Positions 8,717 through 18,792 of a stretch of 64,000 nucleotides of DNA are shown in pieces. The number at the start of each line of letters is the position of its first letter. Positions within the stretch are counted from its first letter, which is position 1. The translations under genes were made by a program, and so were the position numbers. The stretch is from Bacillota bacterium. Lineage in GTDB: Bacteria > Bacillota > Ch66 > Ch109. The notes under the pieces are model-generated. The model did not search any database. It was not told the DNA's origin and saw nothing but the letters and a program-made list of their open reading frames with translations. Location of the stretch: contig JABLWZ010000008.1 of NCBI GenBank assembly GCA_013178275.1, forward strand, positions 62,001 through 126,000, in the 5' to 3' direction.

Positions 8717-10018
8717 TTAGACGAAGATGCCGTACTTGTAGGCCTGCTGCTCCAGCTCCCTGCGGAAGCTGGGGTGGGCTATCTCGATCAGCGCCCGGGC
8801 CCTCTCGGAGCGGGTCTTGCCCTCCAGTTCCGCGACCCCGTACTCGGTGACTATGTACTGCACGTCGACCCGGGGCACGGTGACGTAAGACCCTGGAGGC
8901 AGTATGGGGGTGATGGTCGAGATGGTGTCGTCCTTGGCAGTGGAGTAAAGGGCGATAATCGACTTGCCTCCGGGTGAACGCCTGGCCCCGCGGGGGAAGT
9001 CATGCCCGCCGCCGATCCCCGAGAACTGGTTAGGGCCGATAGACTCGGCGCATACCTGCCCACCCATGTCAACGGCCAGGGCGGTGTTGATGCTGACCAT
9101 CTTGCGGTTCAACCCGATGGTGAACTCGTCATTGGAGACCTTCCCCTGGAGAAAATAGCAGGCGTGGTTGTTGTCCAGAAAGTCATAAAGCTTCTGCGTC
9201 CCCGCCGCGAAACAGGCGGTCATCCGGCCCTTCATGTAGGTCTTTTTCAGGTTGGTTATCACGCCCGCATCGTACAGGTCAACCATGCTGTCGGTGAACA
9301 TCTCGGTGTGCACCCCCAGGTCGCGCTTGTCGAAAAGCGCCATTCCAACAGCGTTTGGGATACCGCCGATACCCAGCTGGATGGTTGACTCGTCTTCTAC
9401 CATCTCAGCGATGAACTGTCCCATGTTCTTTTCCTTTTCATCAGGCTCTATCGGTGGCACCTGCAGCAGCGGGGCGGTATTCTCAACAACGTAGTCGACC
9501 TCGCGGATGTGGATGATCGCGTCTCCCACCAGCCGCGGGAGTTTTTCGTTCACCTCCACGATCACGATGTCCGCCGCTTCCATGTATTCCCGGTCGTACA
9601 CGCAGCCGCACCCGGTGGTCATGTATCCATGGTCGTCCATGGACGAAACCGTCGTCCAGTAGATATTCAGGTGGTGGTGGCGCAGGGTGCTGCTCCCGAC
9701 CGTAGAGATGTGGTGGGGTTCAAAATCGGCTATCCCTACTTTTTGGCCCATGCGGCCGCCGACCCCGTGAAAACCGCTGTGATAGAAGAAATGCCCTTTA
9801 AGCTCAGGTTTAAACATGTAGTCCCGGGGCACCGGTCCAAAGGACTGTATGATACGGACGTTCTCGAGTTCCTGGTACCTCTTGCAGAGCGCCGCAGCAA
9901 GGGCCGGGGGGTCGTTCAGCCCCAGCGGCACCCCGATCTTCCAGTTCGATTGGACTACCTTGACCGCTTCCTCCGGGGTCGTCAGTTTGGACTTGTACAT
10001 CTCTCTGAATCTGTTCAC
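8717..10018 (-). CDS. Acyl-CoA:acetate CoA-transferase / acetyl-CoA hydrolase family
   Basis: A 433-residue member of the class I CoA-transferase family related to 4-hydroxybutyrate and butyrate CoA-transferases. GIGGIPNAVG and HTEMFTDSMVDL are typical; Glu239 in HTEMF falls where the family's catalytic glutamate (about 238) sits. A second conserved stretch is GPNQFSGIGGGHDFPRGA. Such enzymes move CoA between acyl-CoA and a free acid, which activates a fatty or aromatic acid without spending ATP. The start is GTG at 10018, seven bases after AGGAGG. It sits between a flavoprotein and an acyl-CoA dehydrogenase in one operon, which fits substrate activation before oxidation. A hydrolase activity is the alternative. 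Confidence 0.9.
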   Translation of the reverse strand: MNRFREMYKSKLTTPEEAVKVVQSNWKIGVPLGLNDPPALAAALCKRYQELENVRIIQSFGPVPRDYMFKPELKGHFFYHSGFHGVGGRMGQKVGIADFEPHHISTVGSSTLRHHHLNIYWTTVSSMDDHGYMTTGCGCVYDREYMEAADIVIVEVNEKLPRLVGDAIIHIREVDYVVENTAPLLQVPPIEPDEKEKNMGQFIAEMVEDESTIQLGIGGIPNAVGMALFDKRDLGVHTEMFTDSMVDLYDAGVITNLKKTYMKGRMTACFAAGTQKLYDFLDNNHACYFLQGKVSNDEFTIGLNRKMVSINTALAVDMGGQVCAESIGPNQFSGIGGGHDFPRGARRSPGGKSIIALYSTAKDDTISTITPILPPGSYVTVPRVDVQYIVTEYGVAELEGKTRSERARALIEIAHPSFRRELEQQAYKYGIFV

Positions 10019-10051
10019 GGCTGCACCTCCTAAGTTAAATACGGTTATCCT

Positions 10052-11434
10052 CTACTTTTCACTCAGTATCAGGTCCGCGCAGAGCATCCCGCTGTTTGCG
10101 GCCCCGTTCAAGGCCAGGCCCCGGCCCCGGTAGGTGTCGCCCGCGAAGTAGAGTCCATCGATACCGGGAGCCTTGATATCGGGCTTGAACCTGCCGGTGT
10201 GCATCGGCTTGCGGGCAAGTCCGTCGCAGCCAAGGGTGTAGTAAGGTATCCGCCACTCCAGCTTATCCTCCATCCCCGGCCACATCTCTTTCATCTCTTC
10301 CCACATCGCGTCCAGGTAGAACTGCAGCTCAAAGGGGTCCTGCACCGAAGGCACCTCGACCGGGATATCGCAGTGCAGCAGGAACTTCCCTTCAGGGGCG
10401 ATCCCCTGCATCATGTTGGAGGGACTGAACGCCTGGAAGGGGGTCTTGGTCCGCTCCAGGTTGAGGGCGGTCTTGAACTGGCAGTCGGGGAACAGGGGCT
10501 CGGAGAATCCCGCCAGGTATCCGATCAGGCAGGTGGTTTCGAGCTTGATGTCGTTGATCCGCTTGGTCCACCACTCGGGCATGAAGGAAAAGCGCGGGTC
10601 CATCGGGATGACCTTTTCCAGGTCCCAGATCGGCAGAGCGCAGACCACCCGATCCGCTTCGATGATCTCCCGGTCCGGAAAGTTCCAGGGGGCTGGATAC
10701 GGCGCGACGGTCTTGGCCAGGGCCACGCCCCGCACCTGCTTATCCTTGACGATAACCTCTTTTACCGTGGTGTTCAGCATCAGGGCGCCGCCCGCCTTCT
10801 TAAAAGCTTCCACAACGGGATCGGTCAGGGCCCTCATGCCTCCCCGGGGGTAGGAGGCCTGCAGGGCCTGGCGGGTGTAGCGCAGGTTCTCCCGCATGAT
10901 GTACAGGTTCTCGCCGGCCGACATGTTCTCCGGCTCGAGAACAGTGGTGTTGATCATACCGATGATGGCGAACATGTCCTTGACCACCTTGGAGCCGCTC
11001 TGTCCGTCAAGCCAGAGCTTCCAGTCCTTGTCGTCCCACTGGTCGATTTCCTCGTCGGTCATGGAGGCCACGGTCTTGATTATCTTCTTGTAGTCCTCGA
11101 TCTCCTGCTTGCCCATCTTCAGCATCTCTCCGAGGTCGCTCCACTTGCCGTTCCCGTTGTAAACTCCGATGCCGCCGCTCCACTCACCCCACTCGATGGT
11201 TCCTCCAACCCGTTCGGCCAGCTGATGGCACTTGGAGAACGGTCCCAGTTCCACCTCGTGCAGGCCGATATCGATGGTCCAGCCGTCCTTGTACGGCCAG
11301 GTCATGGCGCGGCCTCCCACCTGATTATAACGGTCTATCAGCGCCACCTTTTTCCCGCTCTGCTGTAAAATCGCCGCCACGCCACAGCCCGCGACCCCGG
11401 CCCCGATTACTACCACATCGTACTTATCAGGCAT
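10052..11434 (-). CDS. Phytoene desaturase-like FAD/NAD(P)-binding oxidoreductase
   Basis: A 460-residue flavoprotein with an N-terminal dinucleotide fold (VVVIGAGVAGCGVAAILQ) and the adjacent QVGGRAMTW stretch seen in phytoene desaturases, amine oxidases and all-trans-retinol saturases. The C-terminal FAD contact is GLYFAGDTYRGRGLALNGA. It would oxidise or saturate a hydrophobic substrate, but the substrate is unknown. It is the first gene of the operon with the CoA-transferase (33 bases downstream) and an acyl-CoA dehydrogenase, which suggests a role in processing a lipid or cyclic acid, not in carotenoid synthesis. The ATG at 11434 follows GAGGAGG-type bases. A sigma-54 promoter lies about 40 bases upstream. 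Confidence 0.88.
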   Translation of the reverse strand: MPDKYDVVVIGAGVAGCGVAAILQQSGKKVALIDRYNQVGGRAMTWPYKDGWTIDIGLHEVELGPFSKCHQLAERVGGTIEWGEWSGGIGVYNGNGKWSDLGEMLKMGKQEIEDYKKIIKTVASMTDEEIDQWDDKDWKLWLDGQSGSKVVKDMFAIIGMINTTVLEPENMSAGENLYIMRENLRYTRQALQASYPRGGMRALTDPVVEAFKKAGGALMLNTTVKEVIVKDKQVRGVALAKTVAPYPAPWNFPDREIIEADRVVCALPIWDLEKVIPMDPRFSFMPEWWTKRINDIKLETTCLIGYLAGFSEPLFPDCQFKTALNLERTKTPFQAFSPSNMMQGIAPEGKFLLHCDIPVEVPSVQDPFELQFYLDAMWEEMKEMWPGMEDKLEWRIPYYTLGCDGLARKPMHTGRFKPDIKAPGIDGLYFAGDTYRGRGLALNGAANSGMLCADLILSEK

Positions 11435-11472
11435 TTCGGCTACCTCCTCGATTTAATCTTGCTATTAAACTT

Positions 11473-11488
11473 TGCAATAACCTTGCCA
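11473..11488 (-). promoter_or_regulatory. Sigma-54 promoter of the flavoprotein operon
   Basis: The minus strand reads TGGCAAGGTTATTGCA, matching TGGCACG-N4-TTGCW except for one base in the -24 box. It lies 39 bases before the ATG at 11434. Clustered GTAC elements begin about 40 bases further upstream. Confidence 0.75.
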
Positions 11489-11528
11489 TCCCCATATGCC
11501 CCGTAAATGGCTTAAAAACAGGCAGCAG

Positions 11529-11587
11529 GTGTACCAAAGCAGTACTTGTACAATCTGATATTGTACTTTGTCACAGTTTCGTACTTT
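11529..11587 (-). promoter_or_regulatory. GTAC cluster, probable enhancer site for the sigma-54 activators
   Basis: Five GTAC tetramers start at 11531, 11542, 11548, 11563 and 11581. The first two form GTAC-N7-GTAC, the same 11-base spacing found upstream of the promoters at 22674 and 26042 and at 14048. The cluster is 40-110 bases upstream of the -24 box, a normal position for an enhancer-binding protein. Confidence 0.6.
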
Positions 11588-11610
11588 TTTGTAAGAATCC
11601 GGAAATTGAT

Positions 11611-11654
11611 ACAACAACAGCCCCGGGGCGTCTCCGACCCGGGGCTGTTGTTGT
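11611..11654 (-). terminator. Long hairpin after the fused activator gene
   Basis: A perfect 17-base stem (ACAACAACAGCCCCGGG and its complement) with a short loop, 12 bases past the stop at 11667. No immediate T run follows on the minus strand, so it may end transcription inefficiently or protect the 3' end. Confidence 0.65.
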
Positions 11655-11666
11655 ACTTACTATCCA

Positions 11667-13838
11667 CTATCTGCTGGTCATGCCGTACTTTTTCAGCTTG
11701 TACTGCAGTACCCGGCGGCTGATGCCGAGTAGTGCCGCGGCCTTTGCCCGGTGCCCGTTGGTCTTTGCCAGAGCCTCGGTGATGATGCTCTTTTCCAGCT
11801 TTGACATCACGTTCTCCTTTTCCGGGGCGGCAGGCGTCTGCCCTATCTCGGGCACCGCGCTCTCCTTGGCTCTGGTCCGGAACTGCGCGGGCAGGCAGTA
11901 CGGGGTGATTTCATTGTCATCGGCCATGATTATAGATCTCTCGATTACGTTCTCCAGTTCCCTCACATTGCCCGGCCAGAAGTACCTTAGAAGGTGGTTC
12001 AGCGCCTCGGGAGACAAACCTTTGATGTTCTTGCCCATCTTCTGGTTGAACTTCTGGATGAAGAAGTCTGCCAGCTCGGGGATGTCTTCGACCCTTTCGC
12101 GCAGAGGGGGCATGATCACGGAAAACACATTCAGCCGGTAGTAGAGGTCCTCCCGAAACTTCCCACCGGCCACCGCGTCTTCCAGGTTTTCGTTGGTCGC
12201 CGCGATTATCCTCACATCCGATTCGAGGATGCGCCGACCGCCAAGCCTCTCGAATCTTTTGTCCTGTATGACCCGCAGCAGCTTGGCCTGGGTCTGCAGA
12301 CTCAGAGTGCTTATCTCGTCCAGGAATATCGTTCCCCGGTCCGCCATCTCGAACCTGCCGGTTTTAGAGGAAACGGCCCCGGTGAAGGCGCCTTTTTCGT
12401 GGCCGAACAGCTCGCTCTCCAGCAGGTTCTCCGTCAGTACCGCGCAGTTAACTGTCACAAAAGGAGCCTGGGAACGCGGGCTCATCCAGTGAATGGCCTG
12501 GGCCAGGAGGCTCTTTCCGGTTCCGCTTTCACCCGAGATCAGGACCGTGGTATTCGGTGCGGCGACCTTCTGGATTATTTTGATGACCTCCGACATGGCC
12601 GGACTTTGTCCGATGATTCCGTAACTCCGTCCTACATCCAGTGCCGTATCGTCGAGGTTCTCGGGCCTCGTCTTTTCTCTCCCCCCCGCCTTGGCAGGCT
12701 TAACCCTATCCCGGGTACCCGGCTCGAAAGGTTCCGGTCTAGACTCGTCCCACTCCCCGGCCCGGCCGCCGTTTTCAGCCGAGAACTCGAGCTTCCCGTC
12801 CTGGCTTTTAACGTACTGCTGCAATAACTCCTGGATAACCGAGTCTATGCTGTCGAGCTGTTTGAGCACCGCATCGGCGCGCTCTTTTCGGCCGTTTCCC
12901 GCTTTCGCCTCAGAAACGTACTCCCGGATAGAGGCCAGGGGGCCCCTTACCTCGTGCGATACCTGGGCCGCGATCTGGCCCAGGATCGCCATCCTCTGGC
13001 TCTTCAACAGCTGATCCTGGTAGTGTTTGGTTTCAGTCTCGTCCCTGACGATGACTATGGCGCCTATTATATTCCGTTCCGCGTTCAACCACGGGTATAT
13101 AGAGATACCGATGTATATCACCCGGCCGTCCACCCGGGCGAATTTATATAAACTGCTTTCGAAGGGTTTACCGGTCTTCATGACATACTCGAAGGTCCGC
13201 TTGGTTATCTCCTTCTCCTTTGGTGACAAAAGCTCCAGGTAGTGCTTGCCTATGGCCCATTTGGCCGGGAAACCGTAAATCCCCTCAGCGGCACGGTTGA
13301 AGTGTATCATCTCCCCTTCGGTCGAGATGACGAAGATGGCGGTGTCCGTGCTCTCCACGATGGTATTGGCGTACTGCTGGCTCTCCGTCAGGCTGACGCT
13401 GAGGTTGTAGCACCTGGTGATCAGCATCACGTCGATGCTGATTTTTTCCAGATCCTCGTTACCCCAGGTATTGGCGGTGTTCTTCGCGATAGCGACCGCG
13501 CCTCTCAGGAACTGCTTGTCCCCGGTCGACGCCACCACCACCGTGGCGCCAGGCCCCAGACCCAGTGTTGCCTTGTCCTCCGGGTCCAGGATAAACGGTC
13601 CCCGGGACGCCGACTTAACCAGTTCGAGAGCCGTAAAACCAGGCTGAAAGTCTAAGTAGGGAGCGCTGGGGTTGGTCCGGACAACCCTTTCTATCAGTCG
13701 GTTCCAGCGCTCGTTGTAAATAAAAATAAAGACGTAGTCGCAGTTGTAGAGGCTTTTTAATAAATCCGACATGGCGTTGCATAACGGCAGCTCGGAAGAC
13801 ATCCCGTCCAGCAGTTCCCCGATCTGGCGAATATCCAT
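11667..13838 (-). CDS. Fused GAF-PAS-DHp-AAA+-Fis sigma-54 activator
   Basis: A 723-residue regulator. Residues 1-300 are collinear with the kinase at 5801: GAF, PAS, and a DHp segment that keeps the phospho-acceptor histidine (His295 in QVSHEVRGP) and the second helix. Instead of a HATPase domain it has a charged linker (about 345-400), then an AAA+ domain (Walker A GESGTGKS 436-443, GAFTGA 483-488, FLDEIS about 505-510) and a Fis-type HTH nearly identical to that of the regulator at 4459. The ATG at 13838 follows GGGGGGTGA; the in-frame codon at 13853 lacks a site. It cannot autophosphorylate alone. It probably senses the same ligand as the kinase, perhaps as a heterodimer with it, and activates the nearby sigma-54 promoters. 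Confidence 0.93.
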   Translation of the reverse strand: MDIRQIGELLDGMSSELPLCNAMSDLLKSLYNCDYVFIFIYNERWNRLIERVVRTNPSAPYLDFQPGFTALELVKSASRGPFILDPEDKATLGLGPGATVVVASTGDKQFLRGAVAIAKNTANTWGNEDLEKISIDVMLITRCYNLSVSLTESQQYANTIVESTDTAIFVISTEGEMIHFNRAAEGIYGFPAKWAIGKHYLELLSPKEKEITKRTFEYVMKTGKPFESSLYKFARVDGRVIYIGISIYPWLNAERNIIGAIVIVRDETETKHYQDQLLKSQRMAILGQIAAQVSHEVRGPLASIREYVSEAKAGNGRKERADAVLKQLDSIDSVIQELLQQYVKSQDGKLEFSAENGGRAGEWDESRPEPFEPGTRDRVKPAKAGGREKTRPENLDDTALDVGRSYGIIGQSPAMSEVIKIIQKVAAPNTTVLISGESGTGKSLLAQAIHWMSPRSQAPFVTVNCAVLTENLLESELFGHEKGAFTGAVSSKTGRFEMADRGTIFLDEISTLSLQTQAKLLRVIQDKRFERLGGRRILESDVRIIAATNENLEDAVAGGKFREDLYYRLNVFSVIMPPLRERVEDIPELADFFIQKFNQKMGKNIKGLSPEALNHLLRYFWPGNVRELENVIERSIIMADDNEITPYCLPAQFRTRAKESAVPEIGQTPAAPEKENVMSKLEKSIITEALAKTNGHRAKAAALLGISRRVLQYKLKKYGMTSR

Positions 13839-13873
13839 CGGTTCACCCCCCATCCCGATGATTAAAACTCCTC

Positions 13874-13917
13874 CTGATAATTATTTATTATAAAAATTAT
13901 AACTCCTTCATTATCAG
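13874..13917 (-). promoter_or_regulatory. Dyad and AT-rich promoter region of the fused activator gene
   Basis: CTGATAAT (13874-13881) and ATTATCAG (13910-13917) form an inverted repeat that brackets TATAAT-like sequences. No -24/-12 element is seen, so this gene probably uses the housekeeping sigma factor, with a -10 in this interval, and may be controlled by a repressor at the dyad. The -35 is poor. Confidence 0.4.
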
Positions 13918-14023
13918 CCGTGCAAATACTGGTATTCTATGCGGCATTACAGGGTTTCAGGCAGGCTTCGAGCAGACTATTCGATTCATAACTTACACTT
14001 TTTCACGCTTTCCTTTAACAAGC

Positions 14024-14062
14024 CGAAAAGTGTACCAGTTCGAGCGTGTACACTTTTCGTAC
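14024..14062 (-). promoter_or_regulatory. Perfect 12-base inverted repeat with GTAC-N7-GTAC
   Basis: CGAAAAGTGTAC (14024-14035) and its complement (14048-14059) are separated by 12 bases. The right arm runs into a second GTAC at 14059, giving GTACACTTTTCGTAC with the 11-base period of the other clusters. A related TTACACTTTTTCACG lies at about 13992. It is about 190 bases upstream of the fused activator, so it may be its autoregulatory site. It could also act as a terminator hairpin for the gene ending at 14085. Confidence 0.5.
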
Positions 14063-14084
14063 TCATATCGATTTGTTTGGGGTT

Positions 14085-15236
<1,152 letters not shown>

Positions 15237-15247
15237 TTTCAGCACTC

Positions 15248-16027
15248 CTATCTGTGGGTAAAGTCCGGTTTTCTTTTTTCAATAAAGGCCAGCATGCCCT
15301 CCTTCTGGTCGCTGGTGCTGTACAGGTACGAGTAAAGGTCGATCTCGCACCTCTGCCCCAGGTCGAGGTCAGTGCGGTCGGACAGGTTGACGGCCTGCTT
15401 GGCGCACTGGGCGGCCAGCCTCGGGTAAGCCGCTATCTTTTCCGCCATGGCTTTGGCCTCGCTCACGAGTTCTTCCTTGGCAACCACCTTGTTGATGACT
15501 CCCAGTTCGAGAGCCTGCTCCGCGGTCAGGGTCTCGCCCAGCAGGATCAGGGCCTTGGCCCGGGGGCCGCCGATCAGTCTCGGCAGCCGCTGGGTGCTGC
15601 CCGCCCCGGGGATGATCCCCAGGTTGATCTCGGGCTGGGCGAACCGGGCCTGGGGAATCGCTATCCTCAGGTCGCAGGCCATGACCAGCTCGAACCCGCC
15701 GCCGACCGCCGCCCCGTTGACGGCCGCGATGGTGGGCTGCGGCAGGCGGTAGAGCTTGTCGAACACCTTGTGCACCAGCATCGCCCAGTCCTTGGCCTCC
15801 GGGGTGGTGAGCTTCTGCATCAGGGCGATGTCGCCGCCGGCCATGAAGGCCTTTCCCGCGCCGATCAGGATCACCGCCCGCACCTCGCGGTCGTTCTCGA
15901 TGGAAGACAGTACCTCGTAAAGTTCGTTGGCCATGGTGTCGTCGATGGCGTTCATGACCCCGGGGCGGTTCAGAGTGATTGTTCCGATGGCGGCTTCCCG
16001 CTCATAGGTTATCGTCGTAAAGGACAT
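15248..16027 (-). CDS. Enoyl-CoA hydratase (crotonase family)
   Basis: A 259-residue crotonase. FMAGGDIALM and GAAVGGGFELVMACD form the oxyanion-hole region. Both hydratase glutamates are present (GGGFEL and FAQPEINLGIIPGAGS), which supports hydration of an enoyl-CoA. The ATG at 16027 lies 14 bases after the stop of the 3-hydroxyacyl-CoA dehydrogenase gene and is spaced for coupled translation. Together with the dehydrogenase at 16042 and the acyl-CoA dehydrogenase at 14085 it makes a complete set for the first three beta-oxidation steps. Confidence 0.94.
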   Translation of the reverse strand: MSFTTITYEREAAIGTITLNRPGVMNAIDDTMANELYEVLSSIENDREVRAVILIGAGKAFMAGGDIALMQKLTTPEAKDWAMLVHKVFDKLYRLPQPTIAAVNGAAVGGGFELVMACDLRIAIPQARFAQPEINLGIIPGAGSTQRLPRLIGGPRAKALILLGETLTAEQALELGVINKVVAKEELVSEAKAMAEKIAAYPRLAAQCAKQAVNLSDRTDLDLGQRCEIDLYSYLYSTSDQKEGMLAFIEKRKPDFTHR

Positions 16028-16041
16028 TCTTCCATCCCCCG

Positions 16042-16887
16042 TTATCTATGGTTGTAAAAGCCTTCCCCGGTCTTTAAGCCCAGCTTACCCTGGGCCACCA
16101 TGTCTATGAGCAGCTGGGCGGGCTTGTAGCGCTCGTCCCCGCTGGCCGTGTACAGGGACTCCAGGGCGTTCAGCACGATGTCCACCCCGGCCATGTCGGA
16201 TATCTCGCAGGGGCCCATGGGGTGGTTGGCCCCCAGCTTCATGGCGGTGTCGATGTCCTTGGCGGTGGCAACGCCGTTCTGGATCAGCTGGGCTGCCTCG
16301 TTGTACATCAGGCACATGAACCGATTGACGATGAAGCCGGGCACGTCGCTGACCGCGATCGGGGTCTTGCCGAGTTTTTCCGCCAGCTCCAGGGCCGCCC
16401 TTACGGTGGCTTCCGAGGTTTTAGCTCCCTTGATGACTTCCACCAGCCGCATGGCCGGCACCGGGCTGAAGAAGTGCATGCCGACGAAGTTTTCGGGCCG
16501 CTTCAGGGTCTCCCCCATCTTGGTGATGCTGATGGTGGAGGTGTTGGAGGCGATGATGACCCCGGGCTTGCAGTACTCCTCCAATTCCCTGAAAACGTTG
16601 AGCTTGGCCACCAGGTTCTCGAAGATGGCCTCGATGACGAAGTCGGCGTCCTTGGCGGCGACTTTGATCTCAGAGATCAGGTAGATGTTGTCCAGGGCCT
16701 TTTTCTTGCCGTCCTCGGTAAGCTTCCCCTTCTGGACCTTTTTGTCCAGGAGCCTGCCGATGCCGGTCTGGGCCGCCTGCAGGCGGCTGAAGTCGGTGTC
16801 GTTCAGGAACACCTGGATGCCGTTCTCCGCCGCCACCTGGGCGATCCCCGCTCCCATGGTCCCGCTCCCTACCACCAATAGTTTCAT
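16042..16887 (-). CDS. 3-hydroxyacyl-CoA (3-hydroxybutyryl-CoA) dehydrogenase
   Basis: A 281-residue single-unit 3-hydroxyacyl-CoA dehydrogenase, the size of bacterial 3-hydroxybutyryl-CoA dehydrogenase. The N-terminal NAD fold has VVGSGTMGAGIAQVAAENG. The catalytic segment is GMHFFSPVPAMRLVEVI with the conserved histidine, and NHPMGPCEISDMAG follows in the C-terminal domain. It oxidises 3-hydroxyacyl-CoA to 3-oxoacyl-CoA using NAD(P). The ATG at 16887 is preceded by GGAGGGGG. It follows a DUF35 gene by 95 bases and precedes the crotonase by 14 bases. Chain length and stereochemistry follow the family rule (S-form) and were not tested. Confidence 0.95.
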   Translation of the reverse strand: MKLLVVGSGTMGAGIAQVAAENGIQVFLNDTDFSRLQAAQTGIGRLLDKKVQKGKLTEDGKKKALDNIYLISEIKVAAKDADFVIEAIFENLVAKLNVFRELEEYCKPGVIIASNTSTISITKMGETLKRPENFVGMHFFSPVPAMRLVEVIKGAKTSEATVRAALELAEKLGKTPIAVSDVPGFIVNRFMCLMYNEAAQLIQNGVATAKDIDTAMKLGANHPMGPCEISDMAGVDIVLNALESLYTASGDERYKPAQLLIDMVAQGKLGLKTGEGFYNHR

Positions 16888-16982
16888 TTTTATTCCCCCT
16901 CCCTTAAAAATTCCTTGAAGTGATGTTTCGAAGCGCAGTTCTCTCGTTTTACCGATTAAGCTTTTTATCGCCTTGGATTGAC

Positions 16983-17444
16983 TCAGACCGCCGTAAAGTA
17001 CTTGATGTCGGTCAAGAGCCCCACCCGTTCTTCATTGAAGACGGCCTTCATCTTCATCCCCCGCTGCAGCTTGGATTCGTCCAGCTCGTCGAGCAGCACG
17101 GAGATGGTGGTGTCGGCCCCGTCCAGCTTGATATATCCGTAGGTATAAGGCACTATCGCGGGTTCCCCGGTCTTGGGATCGATGAAGTACATGTTCACCA
17201 CCGCGAAGGCCATCAGCTCCCCGGTGTCGGGCAGCTCGACCCACTCGTCCATGGCCGTGAAGCAGGGCCCGCAGACCTTTCTCGCCGGCGCGTACACCTT
17301 GCCGCACTTGGGGCACCTGGTTCCCACGAACCTTTTATTGTCGCGTATCTCCGCCAGGAAGCGGCTGCCTTCCGCCCCCACCGAGTATGCGTACGGCACC
17401 TCGGCCAGCGCGTGGAAGATCATCTGTTCCGGTTCCTTTTTCAT
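16983..17444 (-). CDS. DUF35 zinc-ribbon/OB-fold protein, partner of thiolase-like enzyme
   Basis: A 153-residue protein with a rubredoxin-like zinc ribbon (CPKCG, ten residues, CGPC) near residues 40-57 and a C-terminal OB fold. Proteins of this family are small subunits that bind CoA thioesters and dock on thiolase-like enzymes, as in the archaeal thiolase/HMG-CoA synthase complex, the benzoylsuccinyl-CoA thiolase BbsAB and the steroid aldolase Ltp2-DUF35. The ATG at 17444 has AAGGAGG seven to eight bases upstream. Its likely partner is the thiolase-like protein at 17553, just upstream in the operon. A second DUF35 protein is encoded at 19989. Confidence 0.9.
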   Translation of the reverse strand: MKKEPEQMIFHALAEVPYAYSVGAEGSRFLAEIRDNKRFVGTRCPKCGKVYAPARKVCGPCFTAMDEWVELPDTGELMAFAVVNMYFIDPKTGEPAIVPYTYGYIKLDGADTTISVLLDELDESKLQRGMKMKAVFNEERVGLLTDIKYFTAV

Positions 17445-17462
17445 CCCGGTACCTCCTTTTTT

Positions 17463-17545
17463 GGTCGTCAGTCGTCGGTTGTCAGTAGTCGGACCTTTCG
17501 GTCGTCAGTCGTCGGACTTGATGGAATTCGCTTTGCGAATTCCTT
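17463..17545. repeat. Intergenic GTCGTCAGTCGTCGG repeats with EcoRI-type hairpin
   Basis: The gap between the DUF35 and thiolase-like genes holds two copies of GTCGTCAGTCGTCGG and a variant (GTTGTCAGTAGTCGG) between them. A palindrome, GGAATTCGCTTTGCGAATTCC, follows with T-rich flank. Related pieces occur at 18732 and 19950, so this is a small dispersed intergenic element. Confidence 0.7.
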
Positions 17546-17552
17546 TTTTTAT

Positions 17553-18707
17553 TTACCGGGGTTCGGTTCCCAGAATCACGACGTCCGACCAGAAGCATCC
17601 GCCGAACCCGGTGGCCATCCCCACCTTGGCGTCCGGCACCTGCCGGGCCCCGGCCTTGCCCTGCAGCTGCAGGGCCACCTCGGCCACCCGCAGCATGGCG
17701 GTGGCTCCGATGCAGTTGGTGCACAGCGTCGAGCCCGACGGATTGATCGGCATTTCTCCCCCCAGGTCGGTGGCCCCGTCCCAGAGCAGCCGCGGGGCCT
17801 CGCCAGGTCCGCACAGCCCCATGGCCTCGATCCATTTCAGGCCCGCGTAGCTGTACGGCTCGTACATCTCGATGACGTCGAACTCCTTGAACGGCTCCTT
17901 GATCCGGGCCAGCTTATAGGCCTCCCGGGTGGCGCGCTCCAGCGAAGGGATCTTGGTGAAGTCGATGTCGGCGAAGTAACCCGCCTCGTGGCCGACCGAG
18001 GTTGCCCATATCCAGGCCGGTTTGCTGCAGAGCTTGCCGGCCTTCTTCTCGTTGGCGAAGATCACCGCCGCCGCGCCGTCGGTGCGGGGGCAGACGTCCG
18101 AGAGCCGGATCGGGTAGGCCAGCAGCGGAGATTCCATGCACTCTTCTATGGTCATCGGTTTCTGCAGGTGGGAGTAAGGGTTCAGCGATCCGTGTTTCCG
18201 GTCGCGGACCGTCACCCGCGCGGCGTCCTTCATGGTGACCCCGTACGCCGCCATGTAGGCCGAGGCCTCGGTGGCCAGGCTGGGTATGGCCCCGGAGTAG
18301 GAGAAGCGGTCCCAGACCGGGTCGCTGCAGGTGATGATCGCCCCGGTGGTGTCCGACTCCGAGTTCTTCTCCCAGCCGATGGCCAGGACGGTGTCGAACA
18401 CCCCGGAGGCTACGTGGTGGTATCCCGCGATAGCGACGGAGGCGCCGGTGGTGCCGCCGGTGGTGACCTTCATGACCGGCTTCATGTACCCACCGCAGCC
18501 GTCTACGCTCCACATGTCCACGTAGTTGATGTTCTCGAAGTGGTCCATATTGCCGACGATTATGGCGTCGATGTCCTTCATTGTCAGTTCCGCGTCTTCC
18601 AGCGCGCGGGTTACCGCCTCGTTTATCAGCTCGATCCCGTTCACGTCATGCCTCCTGGCACGGTGGTGGGTCTGCCCCACGCCGACGATGGCTGATCTGT
18701 ATCCCAC
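17553..18707 (-). CDS. Thiolase-like protein without nucleophilic Cys (SCPx/lipid-transfer type)
   Basis: A 384-residue thiolase-fold protein. In classical thiolases the acyl-accepting Cys lies in a CxSG turn near residue 89; here residues 81-90 read VTTGGTTGAS, with no Cys. The C-terminal NPSG motif is kept, but the usual GHPxGA is TNCIGA, so the His is missing too. This points to a non-thiolytic role such as the retro-aldol cleavage of Ltp2-DUF35, or to a thiolase working with a partner subunit. GTG at 18707 follows AGGAGG. It is sandwiched between another thiolase-like gene and a DUF35 gene, so a hetero-oligomer is likely. Confidence 0.88.
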   Translation of the reverse strand: MGYRSAIVGVGQTHHRARRHDVNGIELINEAVTRALEDAELTMKDIDAIIVGNMDHFENINYVDMWSVDGCGGYMKPVMKVTTGGTTGASVAIAGYHHVASGVFDTVLAIGWEKNSESDTTGAIITCSDPVWDRFSYSGAIPSLATEASAYMAAYGVTMKDAARVTVRDRKHGSLNPYSHLQKPMTIEECMESPLLAYPIRLSDVCPRTDGAAAVIFANEKKAGKLCSKPAWIWATSVGHEAGYFADIDFTKIPSLERATREAYKLARIKEPFKEFDVIEMYEPYSYAGLKWIEAMGLCGPGEAPRLLWDGATDLGGEMPINPSGSTLCTNCIGATAMLRVAEVALQLQGKAGARQVPDAKVGMATGFGGCFWSDVVILGTEPR

Positions 18708-18731
18708 AGTCTTTACCTCCTCTTTACTGTC

Positions 18732-18760
18732 GTCAGTCGTATTGGAATTCGCTTTAGCGA
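18732..18760. repeat. Second copy of the intergenic repeat/hairpin
   Basis: GTCGTCAGTCGT is followed by GGAATTCGCTTTAGCGAATTCC, which is the palindrome of 17523-17543 with one extra base in the loop. It lies between two thiolase-like genes of the same operon and may process or attenuate the transcript. Confidence 0.65.
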
Positions 18761-18792
18761 ATTCCTTCTATCCCGACGTCTGACGTCCATTT

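Noticed and set aside
13838-14084. A sigma-54 promoter upstream of the fused activator
   Set aside because: The best candidate (near 13920) lacks the GG of the -24 box, so I did not call it.
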